Positions 1 through 8,584 of a stretch of 34,650 nucleotides of DNA are shown in pieces. The position numbers were made by a program, and so were the translations under genes. The notes below the pieces were generated by a model that did not search any database, had not been told where the DNA came from, and saw only the letters and a program-made list of their open reading frames with translations. This DNA is from an uncultured Prevotellaceae bacterium. GTDB lineage: Bacteria > Bacteroidota > Bacteroidia > Bacteroidales > Bacteroidaceae. Within the stretch, counting starts at the first letter, position 1, and each line of letters opens with the position of its first letter. Location: positions 1 through 34,650 of the forward strand of contig CADCCB010000034.1 of the NCBI GenBank assembly GCA_902799905.1. Direction: 5' to 3'.

Positions 1-641
1 CAGGAACTCCGTGCCGGCGATGTCGTCGTAGGTCATATAGGCCGACAGGTCGATGCCATACATCATCATGTTGCCCGCAATCATGTCGTAGCGGTCGCGT
101 CGTGCCCCTTCCTTCTGGCCGCGCTCGCCCCACATCGGGGCATCGGCAGAGAAGACCACGTAGCCGTGCTGTGCCAGGTAGTCGCCCACGAACTGTCCCT
201 CATAGAGTTGTGCGGCCCAGTCGTCGGCATCCTTGATGACGGTGGAGTCCTCGCAGGCCAGCGGCCGGATCATCTTTTCCTTGCCAATGAAGAGGTGGGC
301 GCCGTGGTCGTGCAAGGCGTTGATGGCAGGGAACGGCCCCTTGCCATCCGGGATCAGCACATAGGCAGTCACGGTGTAGTAGCGTGACAGACGTATCTCG
401 ATTTTTGCATACAGTCGAACACTTTCTGACGGGCAGACTGTCGCCATTCGTCGAAGTCGGTGATGGGGCTATTGCCCCACGCCAGCGGGTAGGTCAGGTC
501 CTTGATCAGTGAGTCGGCATAGACCGGCAGGTTGCGCATATACTCATACTTCTGCCTTTTCTGGGCTTTTGTACCTATGGTTAGCAGCAATGTTGCCAGA
601 ATGACAAGCACCGTTTTATAGGAATGTGTATTCATTGTCAT
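1..641 (-). pseudogene. Secreted alpha/beta-hydrolase esterase (dienelactone hydrolase / acetyl-xylan-esterase-like), frameshifted and cut by the window edge
   Basis: Read on the minus strand from an ATG at 641 or, with a better signal peptide, 635. The first frame gives a Sec signal peptide ending near TIGTKAQ, then a segment typical of Bacteroidota secreted esterases (PLAWGNSPITDFDEWRQSAR), and stops at 369-371. From about 410 down to base 1 another frame stays open and reads RYYTVTAYVLIPDGKGPFP, then LHDHGAHLFIGKEKM and SADAPMWGERGQKEG. These are hallmark segments of the same family (Abhydrolase_7 / dienelactone-hydrolase group). So one gene is split by a frameshift near 401-410. The linker that relatives carry between KVFDCM and the YxVxAYLL strand seems to be missing, which suggests a short out-of-frame deletion; this part rests on memory of the family. 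The catalytic serine region lies outside the window. A substrate such as acetylated xylan is inferred from the neighbouring locus only. A sequencing or assembly error is possible. Confidence 0.72.
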
Positions 642-667
642 TGTTCGTTAAAATCGTTATTTTGGTG

Positions 668-675
668 CAAAGATA
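668..675 (-). promoter_or_regulatory. Candidate Bacteroidota -7 box for the esterase
   Basis: On the minus strand this reads TATCTTTG, matching TAnnTTTG, and lies 27 bases upstream of the 641 start codon. A TTTG (minus strand, 700-703) sits 24 bases further upstream, a little beyond the usual 19-21 base spacing, so the -33 match is weak. The gap between the divergent genes (642-870) therefore appears to hold back-to-back promoters. Confidence 0.4.
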
Positions 676-780
676 CGAAGAAAAAACCGAGATGGTGCAC
701 AAATGTGACACAAAATGAAAAGAAAGTGAAACATTCCTGAAAAACTGTTGACGAACAGAAAAACCCTGTTGACAAATAAA

Positions 781-812
781 AACGCCTCGCACGTATTTAT
801 TGTGTAATTTTG
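781..812 (+). promoter_or_regulatory. Candidate promoter of the fasciclin/SusCD operon
   Basis: A -7 box TAATTTTG at 805-812 is followed by CATCG, and AACGC at 781-785 lies exactly 19 bases upstream of the box. No TTTG is present at the -33 position. The same layout occurs before 19030, 19450 and 29907. The predicted transcript would begin near 817, giving a leader of about 55 nt before the ATG at 871. Confidence 0.5.
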
Positions 813-870
813 CATCGTCAAAATGTGCAGATAAAAGCAAAACCAAATATTATCAAAATCTCAAACAAGT

Positions 871-3480
871 ATGAAAACCAAAAGACAAATCTGGAAATGT
901 GGCCGACACTGGGTGTTGGCTGCTGGAGTGCTGTTGGCTGGTTGTAGTTCATTGCTGTCGTGCCAGGAGTACGACTTGGATGAGCGAACCCCTGATGGTT
1001 GGGGCTCGAGCATCTATGGTTGGCTGGACGAACAAGGGAACTATACCAACACAGTGCAGATGATCAACGATCTTGGCTATCGCGAAGTGTTGGCTAAGAC
1101 GGGTTCGAAAACGCTGTTTGCTGCCGATGACGAGGCCTACAAGCGTTTCTATCAAAGCAATAGTTGGGGAGTGAGGAGTTATCAAGACCTCTCGCTGTCT
1201 CAAAAGAAAATGTTGCTGTTTGGTGGCATGATTGACAACTCGATTCAAATCAACAATCTGTCAACTATTCAGGGCAATCCTTTGCGAGAAGGTCAGGCAA
1301 TGCGTCGTTTCTCAGCCTTGGATGCCTATGATACGGTTCCTGTTCTTAGGCCTCAGGATATGCCTGACAATAAGTATTGGAAGCGTTTTCGTGAAAGTGG
1401 CAAGAATATGGTTTGTCTGGAGGACGGTACCGCCGTGCCGATGATTCTCTTCCTGGAGGCTCAGATGGTCAACAATCGAATCACCAACGAAGATTATAAT
1501 TTCTTGTTCAATAATACAGTTAGTCGTCAGAGTGGTGATGCCAGTGTCAATGGCATTAAGGTGGTGGATCAGAATGTCCGTTGTGCGAATGGATTTATTC
1601 ATCGTACGGAGGATGTGGTGACACCGCTACCAAATATGGCCGAACTCATTGCCCATAAGCCACAGACCACCATTTTTAATCGAATTCTCGAGCGTTTCTG
1701 TGCCCCTTATCCTGATAGTAAAGATCTTGAGAAGACCATACGTTACAATTATCTCTATAATGCCAATGTGGATACGGTCTATACCAAGCACTTCTTCAAT
1801 GACAAGCGTGGTGTGGAGGTTAATAGACTTCCTGATGGAGGTGGCGTGTTTACGTTGCTGCCTTACGATCCAGGGTGGAACTCTTACTATTCTGCCAACT
1901 ATAAGTCTTCTAGCGAGGGCAACGCGGCAGAACAGCGTGATATGGCCGTGATCATGGTGCCTACTGATGATGCCATGAAAGCCTACTGGGAAGGTGCCGG
2001 TAAGCCGTTGAGTGAGAATTTCGCTTCATGGGACGATGTTGATGATCAGACCATCATTGAATTGCTGAAGGTGAATATGCTTCAGTCTTTCATTTCGTCC
2101 GTTCCTTCGAAGTTTAATGCCATCCTTAATGATGCCAACGATCCAATGGGCGTTAATGTGGCTGATATCGACTCAGTATGGCTGGCTTGCAATGGCGCAG
2201 TCTATCTTACCAATAAGGTTTTCTCGCCAACGAGATATGTCAGTGTGCTGTTCCCGCCGCTGATCAACCGTAACATGAAGATTATTAACTGGGCCATAGA
2301 ACAAAACAAGTATAACGTGTATCTGAATGCCCTTGGTACCCGTTACAGTTTCTTTGTACCTACGAATGATGCATTGTTGGAATATATCGACCCCACGTCC
2401 TACGGTAAGGATAAACTCCAAATTCTCAGTTTCCGCTGGAATGAAAAGGCGACCAATGATGTCCAGCGTGTGTCTGCTGTGATTTATAATTATGACCCTG
2501 CAACAGGCGAACGCGACTCTGTTGGTACAACGACTGATAACTATCGTATCACCCGATGCCTGCGTGATATCCTGGATACACATATCGTGATTGGCGATGT
2601 CTGGAATGGAAAGAATACCTATTTCCGCACCAAGAATGGTTGTGGCGTGCGTGTGACAAATTCTACCGATGAGAATAATATGCTTGTAGAAGGCAGTTAT
2701 CAAATGAACGAGGGACATCCACTGCACATTGCGCGTGTCTATGATCAGCGTAAAGAGATAACCGGTGGTAATGGCAAGGTGTACGTTCTTGATGGTGAGC
2801 CGATGATGGGCACCCGTATGACGGTCCATGATCAATTGGCTGCCCACCCACAGTATTTTGGAAAGTTCTTGGAACTGCTTGATGGCAGTGGCCTGTTCGA
2901 GAGTGTTCATGATCCGGGTACAGGCAATAAACAAGACATCAAAGCCTGTGGTGGTATCAATCTGTCATTGTTCAACACCTATCATTATACTATTTATGTC
3001 CCCTCTAATGAGGCTATTGAAGGTCTTCAGACTTCTGGCAGTCTGTCATCATGGGAGCAGGTGGAAGCCAAGCGCGAGGCCGGTGATGATGCCGGCGCCG
3101 AAGCCGACTCGCTTGCTATTCTCAATTTCCTGAAATATCATATTCAGGATAATGCATTCTATATTGGTGCTGCCAAAGAGTCGGGTGATTATGAGACCTC
3201 TCTTATTAATAACAGGACAAAGCGTTTCTATATGTTAAAGAGTGAACTGCTGGATGATGAAATCCGTGTGCAGGATGCCATTGACGTGGCTAATGGAACT
3301 TATCACAAAGTGGTGAAGAAAACCTATATGGAAAACGGGCATGAGATACCTCTCTATAATATACAAGCCCGTGAGTACCAATACGACATTGACCAAGGTA
3401 CGGGAGAAGCGACGAATCTCTATACTTCCTCTTCTGCTGTGATTCACTTGATAGACAAGCCATTAAACTGTGGTAATTAA
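871..3480 (+). CDS. Fasciclin-domain surface lipoprotein, first gene of the import operon
   Basis: The 869-residue product starts with a lipoprotein signal peptide: basic N-terminus, hydrophobic stretch, lipobox LLAGC with Cys25. It should be anchored in the outer membrane. Four fasciclin (FAS1)-like units can be seen, beginning near residues 47, 255, 468 and 649. Each has the family's helix/strand pattern and phrases such as KTLFAADDEAYKRF, VIMVPTDDAMKAYW, YSFFVPTNDALLEYI and YTIYVPSNEAIEGL. FAS1 folds mediate adhesion or ligand binding. In Bacteroidota PULs, fasciclin lipoproteins often accompany SusC/SusD pairs, but their ligand is generally unknown. It lies 29 bases before a SusC gene and has no C-terminal sorting-like tail. 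The ATG is supported by the signal peptide and the upstream promoter candidate. The fold call is firm; a glycan-binding role is inference. Confidence 0.85.
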   Translation: MKTKRQIWKCGRHWVLAAGVLLAGCSSLLSCQEYDLDERTPDGWGSSIYGWLDEQGNYTNTVQMINDLGYREVLAKTGSKTLFAADDEAYKRFYQSNSWGVRSYQDLSLSQKKMLLFGGMIDNSIQINNLSTIQGNPLREGQAMRRFSALDAYDTVPVLRPQDMPDNKYWKRFRESGKNMVCLEDGTAVPMILFLEAQMVNNRITNEDYNFLFNNTVSRQSGDASVNGIKVVDQNVRCANGFIHRTEDVVTPLPNMAELIAHKPQTTIFNRILERFCAPYPDSKDLEKTIRYNYLYNANVDTVYTKHFFNDKRGVEVNRLPDGGGVFTLLPYDPGWNSYYSANYKSSSEGNAAEQRDMAVIMVPTDDAMKAYWEGAGKPLSENFASWDDVDDQTIIELLKVNMLQSFISSVPSKFNAILNDANDPMGVNVADIDSVWLACNGAVYLTNKVFSPTRYVSVLFPPLINRNMKIINWAIEQNKYNVYLNALGTRYSFFVPTNDALLEYIDPTSYGKDKLQILSFRWNEKATNDVQRVSAVIYNYDPATGERDSVGTTTDNYRITRCLRDILDTHIVIGDVWNGKNTYFRTKNGCGVRVTNSTDENNMLVEGSYQMNEGHPLHIARVYDQRKEITGGNGKVYVLDGEPMMGTRMTVHDQLAAHPQYFGKFLELLDGSGLFESVHDPGTGNKQDIKACGGINLSLFNTYHYTIYVPSNEAIEGLQTSGSLSSWEQVEAKREAGDDAGAEADSLAILNFLKYHIQDNAFYIGAAKESGDYETSLINNRTKRFYMLKSELLDDEIRVQDAIDVANGTYHKVVKKTYMENGHEIPLYNIQAREYQYDIDQGTGEATNLYTSSSAVIHLIDKPLNCGN

Positions 3481-3509
3481 AAAACAACGAAATCAAAAAT
3501 AGACAGATT

Positions 3510-6500
3510 ATGAAACGACTGAGTATATTATTATTTTCGTTCTTTAGTTTTTTAGTTACCGCCAACGCCCAGTCTGCCGGTGACATCATCAGTGGTACAG
3601 TGACTGATGAGTTCGGCCCCGTGCTGATGGCCAATGTCGTGGAGGTGGATGCCGCCAACCGTATTGTGGCATCGGCCGTGACAGATATGAGCGGTAACTT
3701 CTCATTTAAGTTAAAGAATCCGAAAGACAAACTGCGTGTCACTTACGTAGGTTATAAAACAGTGACGCTGCCTTTCAACAAGACCAAGTACAGTATCCAC
3801 ATGCAGAGTGCCACCCAGATCAAGGAGGTGACAGTTACGGCAAGGCGCCGTGCGCAGGGTTCCGGCTTGGCTGTCCCCATGGATGAGATCTCTACGGCTC
3901 GTCAGAGTATTGACATGAAGGAATTTGAAGGTCTGGCAATCACTACTGTTGACGAAGCCCTTCAGGGACGTATCGCCGGTTTGGACATCGTGGCCAACTC
4001 TGGTAACCTGGGTTCTGGCACGTCAATGCGTTTGCGCGGTGTGTCAACCGTCTCTAATATTGGTTCTGTCGAACCTCTGATCGTGGTCGATGGCAACGTA
4101 TGGGAGACGGGCGGTCAGCAGTTAGACGGCGACATGAACGAAGAGAAATTCGCCCAGTTGCTGAACATCAACCCGGAGGATATTGAGAGTATTTCAGTGT
4201 TGAAGGATGCTGCCGCTACGGCCATTTGGGGTTCGCAAGGCTCCAATGGCGTTATTGAAATTAAGACTAAGCGTGGTTCACGCGGCAAGACCCGTGTGAC
4301 CTATAGTTTCCGTTTGACTGGTACTTATCAGCCCGATGGCTATCAGATGCTGAATGGTGACGAGTACACCATGATGCTGAAGGAGGCCTATTTCAATCCT
4401 GAGATGAGCGATCGGGCCAGCGATATCGATGAGATCAGTTATCGTCCCAATTTCCCTGAGTATAATATGTATGATGACAACACCGACTGGTTGAAGGAAG
4501 TCAAGAAGACGGGTTGGCGCCAGAACCACTATCTGTCATTGAGTGGTGGTGGTGAAAAGGCCAATTTCCGTATCGGTGCCGGTTATGACCATGAGACTGG
4601 TTCGATCATTGAGCAGTCGCTGGATCGTTTTAGTTCACGTGTCAACTTGGACTACTTCGTCAGCGATCGTATCAAGATTGAGACTAACATCGCGTTGACA
4701 TACACCAAGAACAAGCGAAACCACGGCGACCTTCTGGGACTTGCCTATGTGCGTATGCCAAATCTCTCTATCTATGAAGAAGACAAAAACGGCAACGACC
4801 TCAATGACTATTATACGATGCTGACTTCTGTGTCGGCAGAACTCAGAGATATGTTGGGCAACAAGAACCCTATTGCGTTGGCAAAACTGGCCAAGAGCAA
4901 TGTGACCACTTATAATATTGAGCCAGAGTTTAAGTTGCGCTACAACCTGTTGGGTATAGAAGACGACAAAACCCGCCTGCAGTATGAGGGCAAGGTGGTG
5001 TTCAACATTTTCAATAACTATGAAGATCGGTTCCTGCCACTGTCGCTGAATACAAGGGGATGGAAAGATGAGAATAAAGAGGCCAACCAGACCTATTCCG
5101 GTTCTTCAAAGAGCCTTGGCGTGACCACGACGCATACGCTGACGTTCACCCCTGCCTTTAAGAACAAAGACCATTCGTTGTCGATGATGCTCCGTGGACA
5201 GTTGACCAGTGGTAACAATAGTTCTCAGAATACCACGTCGTGGGGCCTGCCTGATGGCAGCATCCAAAGCACGGCTGCCCAAGGCCTTATCACCGGTATG
5301 AATACTGGTAGTGGCCAGTGGCGTAGTATCTATTTCACCTATTCTGCCCACTATGCCTACAAGGGTCGCTATATGGCCGATTTCTCCATCCGTCGTGATG
5401 GTAGTACCCAGTTTGGCGGTGACCAGCGTTGGGGTAACTTCCCTGCGTTCTCTTTGCGTTGGAATATCAGCAAGGAGCCGTGGTTCCAGAAAGCACTGCC
5501 TTTTGTCTCAATGCTCTCCATCCGTCCGGGTTGGGGCATTGTGGGTCGTCAGCCCGGTCAGGAGTATCTGTATTTCAGTACCTATGACGACGGTACAGGT
5601 AAAGCCTATATGGGTCAGGGTGTGATGTATCCCACCAAGATCCAGTTGAAGAATCTGAAGTGGGAGCAGAAGAAGACCTATAACCTTGGTGTTGACTTCG
5701 GTTTCTTCGATGACAAACTGACTGGTAATGTGGAGTACTACTGGCAGTACACTTCCGACATGCTAATGAACAATCGCGGCATCCCGACATCGTCAGGCTA
5801 CACAGCGTTAGCCGTACAGAATGTGGGTGATATGAAAAACGTGGGTTGGGAGTTCAATATTAATGGTAATCGTATTGTCAAGTTGGGCAAGGTGTCGTTC
5901 GATTTCAATATCACCTTCGCCAACAACCGCAACCAGTTGACGTCTATGGACGAGACCATTCTGAACAGTCCAGCGTTGAATCCAGACTACGATCGTCGTA
6001 ATGGCACTTATCTGACCCGTATCGAGTTGAATCGTGCCTTCGGCAGCATTTATGGCTTCCGTTATAAGGGTGTCTATCAGTACAGTAAGTATTCTGAGAC
6101 AGAGGTGCCCGGTGTGAGTGGTCCTGATGCGCCAGTGGCCCGTGATGCCAATGGCTTGGTCATTCTCGACGAGCATGGCATGACAAAACCGGTCATGTTC
6201 TGTGCCGGTACAGTGGACTATGAGTACAAAGGCGGTGATGCCAAGTATGAGGATATCAACCACGACGGTCAGATCAACGAACTCGATATTGTCTATCTGG
6301 GCTCTTCACTGCCTAAGTTCACTGGTGGTTTCGGTTTCAAACTCAATTGGGGCCGTTTGTCATGGAACAACCAGTTCAACTTCCGCTATGGTAATAAGAT
6401 TATCAATGCTGCCCGCATGAATGTGGAGAACATGGCATCGAACAACAACCAGAGCCGTGCCGTGAACTGGCGCTGGCGCGTAGAGGGTGACATCACTGAG

Positions 6501-6812
6501 ATTCCTCGTGCCTATCGTAATACGGATGGTAACATGAGTTACAACTACCTCGGTAGCGACCGTTTTGTCGAAGATGGCTCGTTCATACGTCTGAACTACA
6601 CGCAGTTGAGTTATTCCTTCGACCCGAAGGTGATCAAGAAGTTGGGGCTGACCCAATTGAGTCTCTATGTGTCGGCAAACAACCTGTTCTGCTTGACTAA
6701 GTATTCCGGCGCAGATCCGGAGGTGGGCTATGGATCGATGGGCGTTGTCACCGATAATGCCAGAACGCCTCGTGCCAAGTCCTTTACCGGTGGTATAACC
6801 ATTCAGTTCTAA
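3510..6812 (+). CDS. SusC-like TonB-dependent outer-membrane receptor (first copy)
   Basis: This 1100-residue protein has a Sec signal peptide (residues 1-20, cleavage ANA/Q). A carboxypeptidase-regulatory-like beta-sandwich (about 28-103) contains ISGTVTDEFG and VTYVGYKTV. A TonB-box-like EVTVTA lies near 107. The plug domain follows, with ALQGRIAGLDIV, the SusC signature SGTSMRLRGVST, PLIVVDG and IESISVLKDAAATAIWGSQGSNGVI. The rest is a beta-barrel ending in aromatic GGITIQF. SusC proteins form the outer-membrane channel that moves oligosaccharides into the periplasm using TonB energy, with a SusD lipoprotein as lid. Its SusD partner starts 18 bases downstream, and a fasciclin lipoprotein gene precedes it, so co-transcription is likely. 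Length is normal for the family (about 1000-1100 residues). Substrate is not shown by the sequence; heteroxylan is inferred from the enzymes downstream. Confidence 0.96.
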   Translation: MKRLSILLFSFFSFLVTANAQSAGDIISGTVTDEFGPVLMANVVEVDAANRIVASAVTDMSGNFSFKLKNPKDKLRVTYVGYKTVTLPFNKTKYSIHMQSATQIKEVTVTARRRAQGSGLAVPMDEISTARQSIDMKEFEGLAITTVDEALQGRIAGLDIVANSGNLGSGTSMRLRGVSTVSNIGSVEPLIVVDGNVWETGGQQLDGDMNEEKFAQLLNINPEDIESISVLKDAAATAIWGSQGSNGVIEIKTKRGSRGKTRVTYSFRLTGTYQPDGYQMLNGDEYTMMLKEAYFNPEMSDRASDIDEISYRPNFPEYNMYDDNTDWLKEVKKTGWRQNHYLSLSGGGEKANFRIGAGYDHETGSIIEQSLDRFSSRVNLDYFVSDRIKIETNIALTYTKNKRNHGDLLGLAYVRMPNLSIYEEDKNGNDLNDYYTMLTSVSAELRDMLGNKNPIALAKLAKSNVTTYNIEPEFKLRYNLLGIEDDKTRLQYEGKVVFNIFNNYEDRFLPLSLNTRGWKDENKEANQTYSGSSKSLGVTTTHTLTFTPAFKNKDHSLSMMLRGQLTSGNNSSQNTTSWGLPDGSIQSTAAQGLITGMNTGSGQWRSIYFTYSAHYAYKGRYMADFSIRRDGSTQFGGDQRWGNFPAFSLRWNISKEPWFQKALPFVSMLSIRPGWGIVGRQPGQEYLYFSTYDDGTGKAYMGQGVMYPTKIQLKNLKWEQKKTYNLGVDFGFFDDKLTGNVEYYWQYTSDMLMNNRGIPTSSGYTALAVQNVGDMKNVGWEFNINGNRIVKLGKVSFDFNITFANNRNQLTSMDETILNSPALNPDYDRRNGTYLTRIELNRAFGSIYGFRYKGVYQYSKYSETEVPGVSGPDAPVARDANGLVILDEHGMTKPVMFCAGTVDYEYKGGDAKYEDINHDGQINELDIVYLGSSLPKFTGGFGFKLNWGRLSWNNQFNFRYGNKIINAARMNVENMASNNNQSRAVNWRWRVEGDITEIPRAYRNTDGNMSYNYLGSDRFVEDGSFIRLNYTQLSYSFDPKVIKKLGLTQLSLYVSANNLFCLTKYSGADPEVGYGSMGVVTDNARTPRAKSFTGGITIQF

Positions 6813-6830
6813 TTGTAATGATTAATAGTT

Positions 6831-8558
6831 ATGAAAACATCATATATATATAATAAGGTGAAAACCATCAAGGGTGTCATGCTCTTGTCGCTGGGCTCAT
6901 TCATGCTGTCAGGGTGCGGTGATTTCCTCGATATCCTTCCCATGGACCAAGTTGTTCTTGAGAACTACTGGAAGGAGAAAAAGGATGTGACGAGTGCTAT
7001 GAATAGTTGCTATGAAGCCTTGGCCGATCAGGACGTTGTCACCCGTATGGGTGTTTGGGGCGAACTGCGCTCGGAGAATATCCTCGCAGGTTCAAACTCT
7101 GGTGTCGATCTCAACGAATTGCTGAAGGAAAACCTGTTGCCGGTAAACTCCATGTGCAACTGGGCAGGCTTCTATAATGTGATCAATCGTTGCAATGTCG
7201 TGATAAACTATGCTCCGGAAGTAGAGGTGGCTGATGCCAACTACACCCGTGCAGAACTCAATGCCACGATTGCCGAGGCTACCACCCTCCGTGCTCTGGC
7301 CTATTTCTATTTGATTCGTACGTTCCGTGATGTGCCTTATACTACGCAGCCCAGTATCGATGACAATCAGAATTACGTCTTGCCGGCTACCCCGTTTGAA
7401 GATGTACTCGACTCGCTGATTAACGATCTTGAGCGCGTTAAGAATATGGCGTTGACTCGTTACTCACAGGAGAAGGTGAGCAACAACCAAGTGATTGTGC
7501 CCAATGATAACAACAGCCGCATCACTCGTTGTGCCGTCTATGCCCTTTTGGCCGACCTCTATCTGTGGAAAGGCGACTGGGATCGCGTGATAGAAAATTG
7601 TGACTATGTAATCAATTACAAGAAGGCCCTGTATGACGAATTGGTCCAGACGGATCAATTGAACAGCATAGGTCTCTATAGTATCAAAGACTACAAGGTT
7701 CCGATGATCCTGGAATCAAAGCCCGGTGCGGCCAAGGAGGTGGGTGTCGCTTATACAAATATCTTCGGCAGGAAAAATTCTTTTGAGAGCCTCTTTGAGA
7801 TATACTATAATGGTGCATCAAGACAGGAGAACAACTGGGTGGCCAATTACTATGGGTCGAGTTCTAATGCGCTGGGTCGTCTGAGGGCTTCCGATTTCTT
7901 GGGTGATGGTTTCGACACTGACAAGAATCAGGTGTTCCTTTCGCAGAGAGATTGTCGTTACTATGAGAGTCTGCAGGCTCGTGACAATACTTATGTCATT
8001 ACAAAATACGTATGGGAAAATACTGACTTTTCTCTGCAAACACCGAGCAATGTGAGTATGGCCAAATGTAACCGTCGCTCCAACAAGAGTGCCAACTGGA
8101 TTATCTATCGCCTGAGTGATGTGCTGCTGATGAAGGCTGAGGCGTTGATTCAGCGTGGTGAGGCTGACTATGAGGAGGCCTATCAGTTGATCAATACTGT
8201 CTTCAAGCGTGCTAATGCTATCGCTCCAGACGGTTCTGGTACCTCCTTGACGTTTGAGGACTATTCTGGCTCTAAGACTCAGATGGAAGACCTGCTCTTG
8301 GAAGAGCGTCATCGTGAGTTCCTGTTCGAGGGCAAGCGCTGGTACGACTTGGTCAGGGCTTCTCGCCGTGATGGTGACACCAAGCGTCTGTCATCCTGTG
8401 TCATCCGCAAGTTCACACAGGATACCAACCTCATCAAGATTAAGTTGGCTGACCCCAACTATGTCTATTTCCCTTATCTTAAGAGCGAACTGAAAGCCAA
8501 CCCGCTCCTGAAGCAGAATCCAGCCTTCAACAAGGGAGAGGATTCAGAGTTGAAGTAA
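6831..8558 (+). CDS. SusD/RagB-family glycan-binding lipoprotein (first copy)
   Basis: The 575-residue product has a lipoprotein signal with lipobox LSGC (Cys29), followed by DFLDILPMDQV and ENYWKEKKDV, the usual SusD N-terminal pattern. The helical TPR-like core includes EATTLRALAYFYLIRTFRDVPY near residue 150. The conserved C-terminal segments YRLSDVLLMKAEALIQRG and LLEERHREFLFEGKRWYDLVR are intact. SusD proteins sit on the cell surface as a hinged lid over SusC and hold glycan chains. The gene lies 18 bases after its SusC and 26 bases before the next fasciclin gene. Family and length (500-600 residues) agree fully. The exact ligand cannot be read from the sequence. Confidence 0.96.
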   Translation: MKTSYIYNKVKTIKGVMLLSLGSFMLSGCGDFLDILPMDQVVLENYWKEKKDVTSAMNSCYEALADQDVVTRMGVWGELRSENILAGSNSGVDLNELLKENLLPVNSMCNWAGFYNVINRCNVVINYAPEVEVADANYTRAELNATIAEATTLRALAYFYLIRTFRDVPYTTQPSIDDNQNYVLPATPFEDVLDSLINDLERVKNMALTRYSQEKVSNNQVIVPNDNNSRITRCAVYALLADLYLWKGDWDRVIENCDYVINYKKALYDELVQTDQLNSIGLYSIKDYKVPMILESKPGAAKEVGVAYTNIFGRKNSFESLFEIYYNGASRQENNWVANYYGSSSNALGRLRASDFLGDGFDTDKNQVFLSQRDCRYYESLQARDNTYVITKYVWENTDFSLQTPSNVSMAKCNRRSNKSANWIIYRLSDVLLMKAEALIQRGEADYEEAYQLINTVFKRANAIAPDGSGTSLTFEDYSGSKTQMEDLLLEERHREFLFEGKRWYDLVRASRRDGDTKRLSSCVIRKFTQDTNLIKIKLADPNYVYFPYLKSELKANPLLKQNPAFNKGEDSELK

Positions 8559-8584
8559 TGAAAACCAATTAGAACTATAAAGAC

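Noticed and set aside
2173-2934. 253-codon minus-strand open frame inside the first fasciclin gene, and other long antisense frames (9596-10453, 13474-14370, 21256-22182, 25933-26913, 31602-32660)
   Set aside because: They lie opposite strongly supported genes, have Ile/His/Thr-rich compositions typical of antisense shadows, and lack recognisable domains or start signals.
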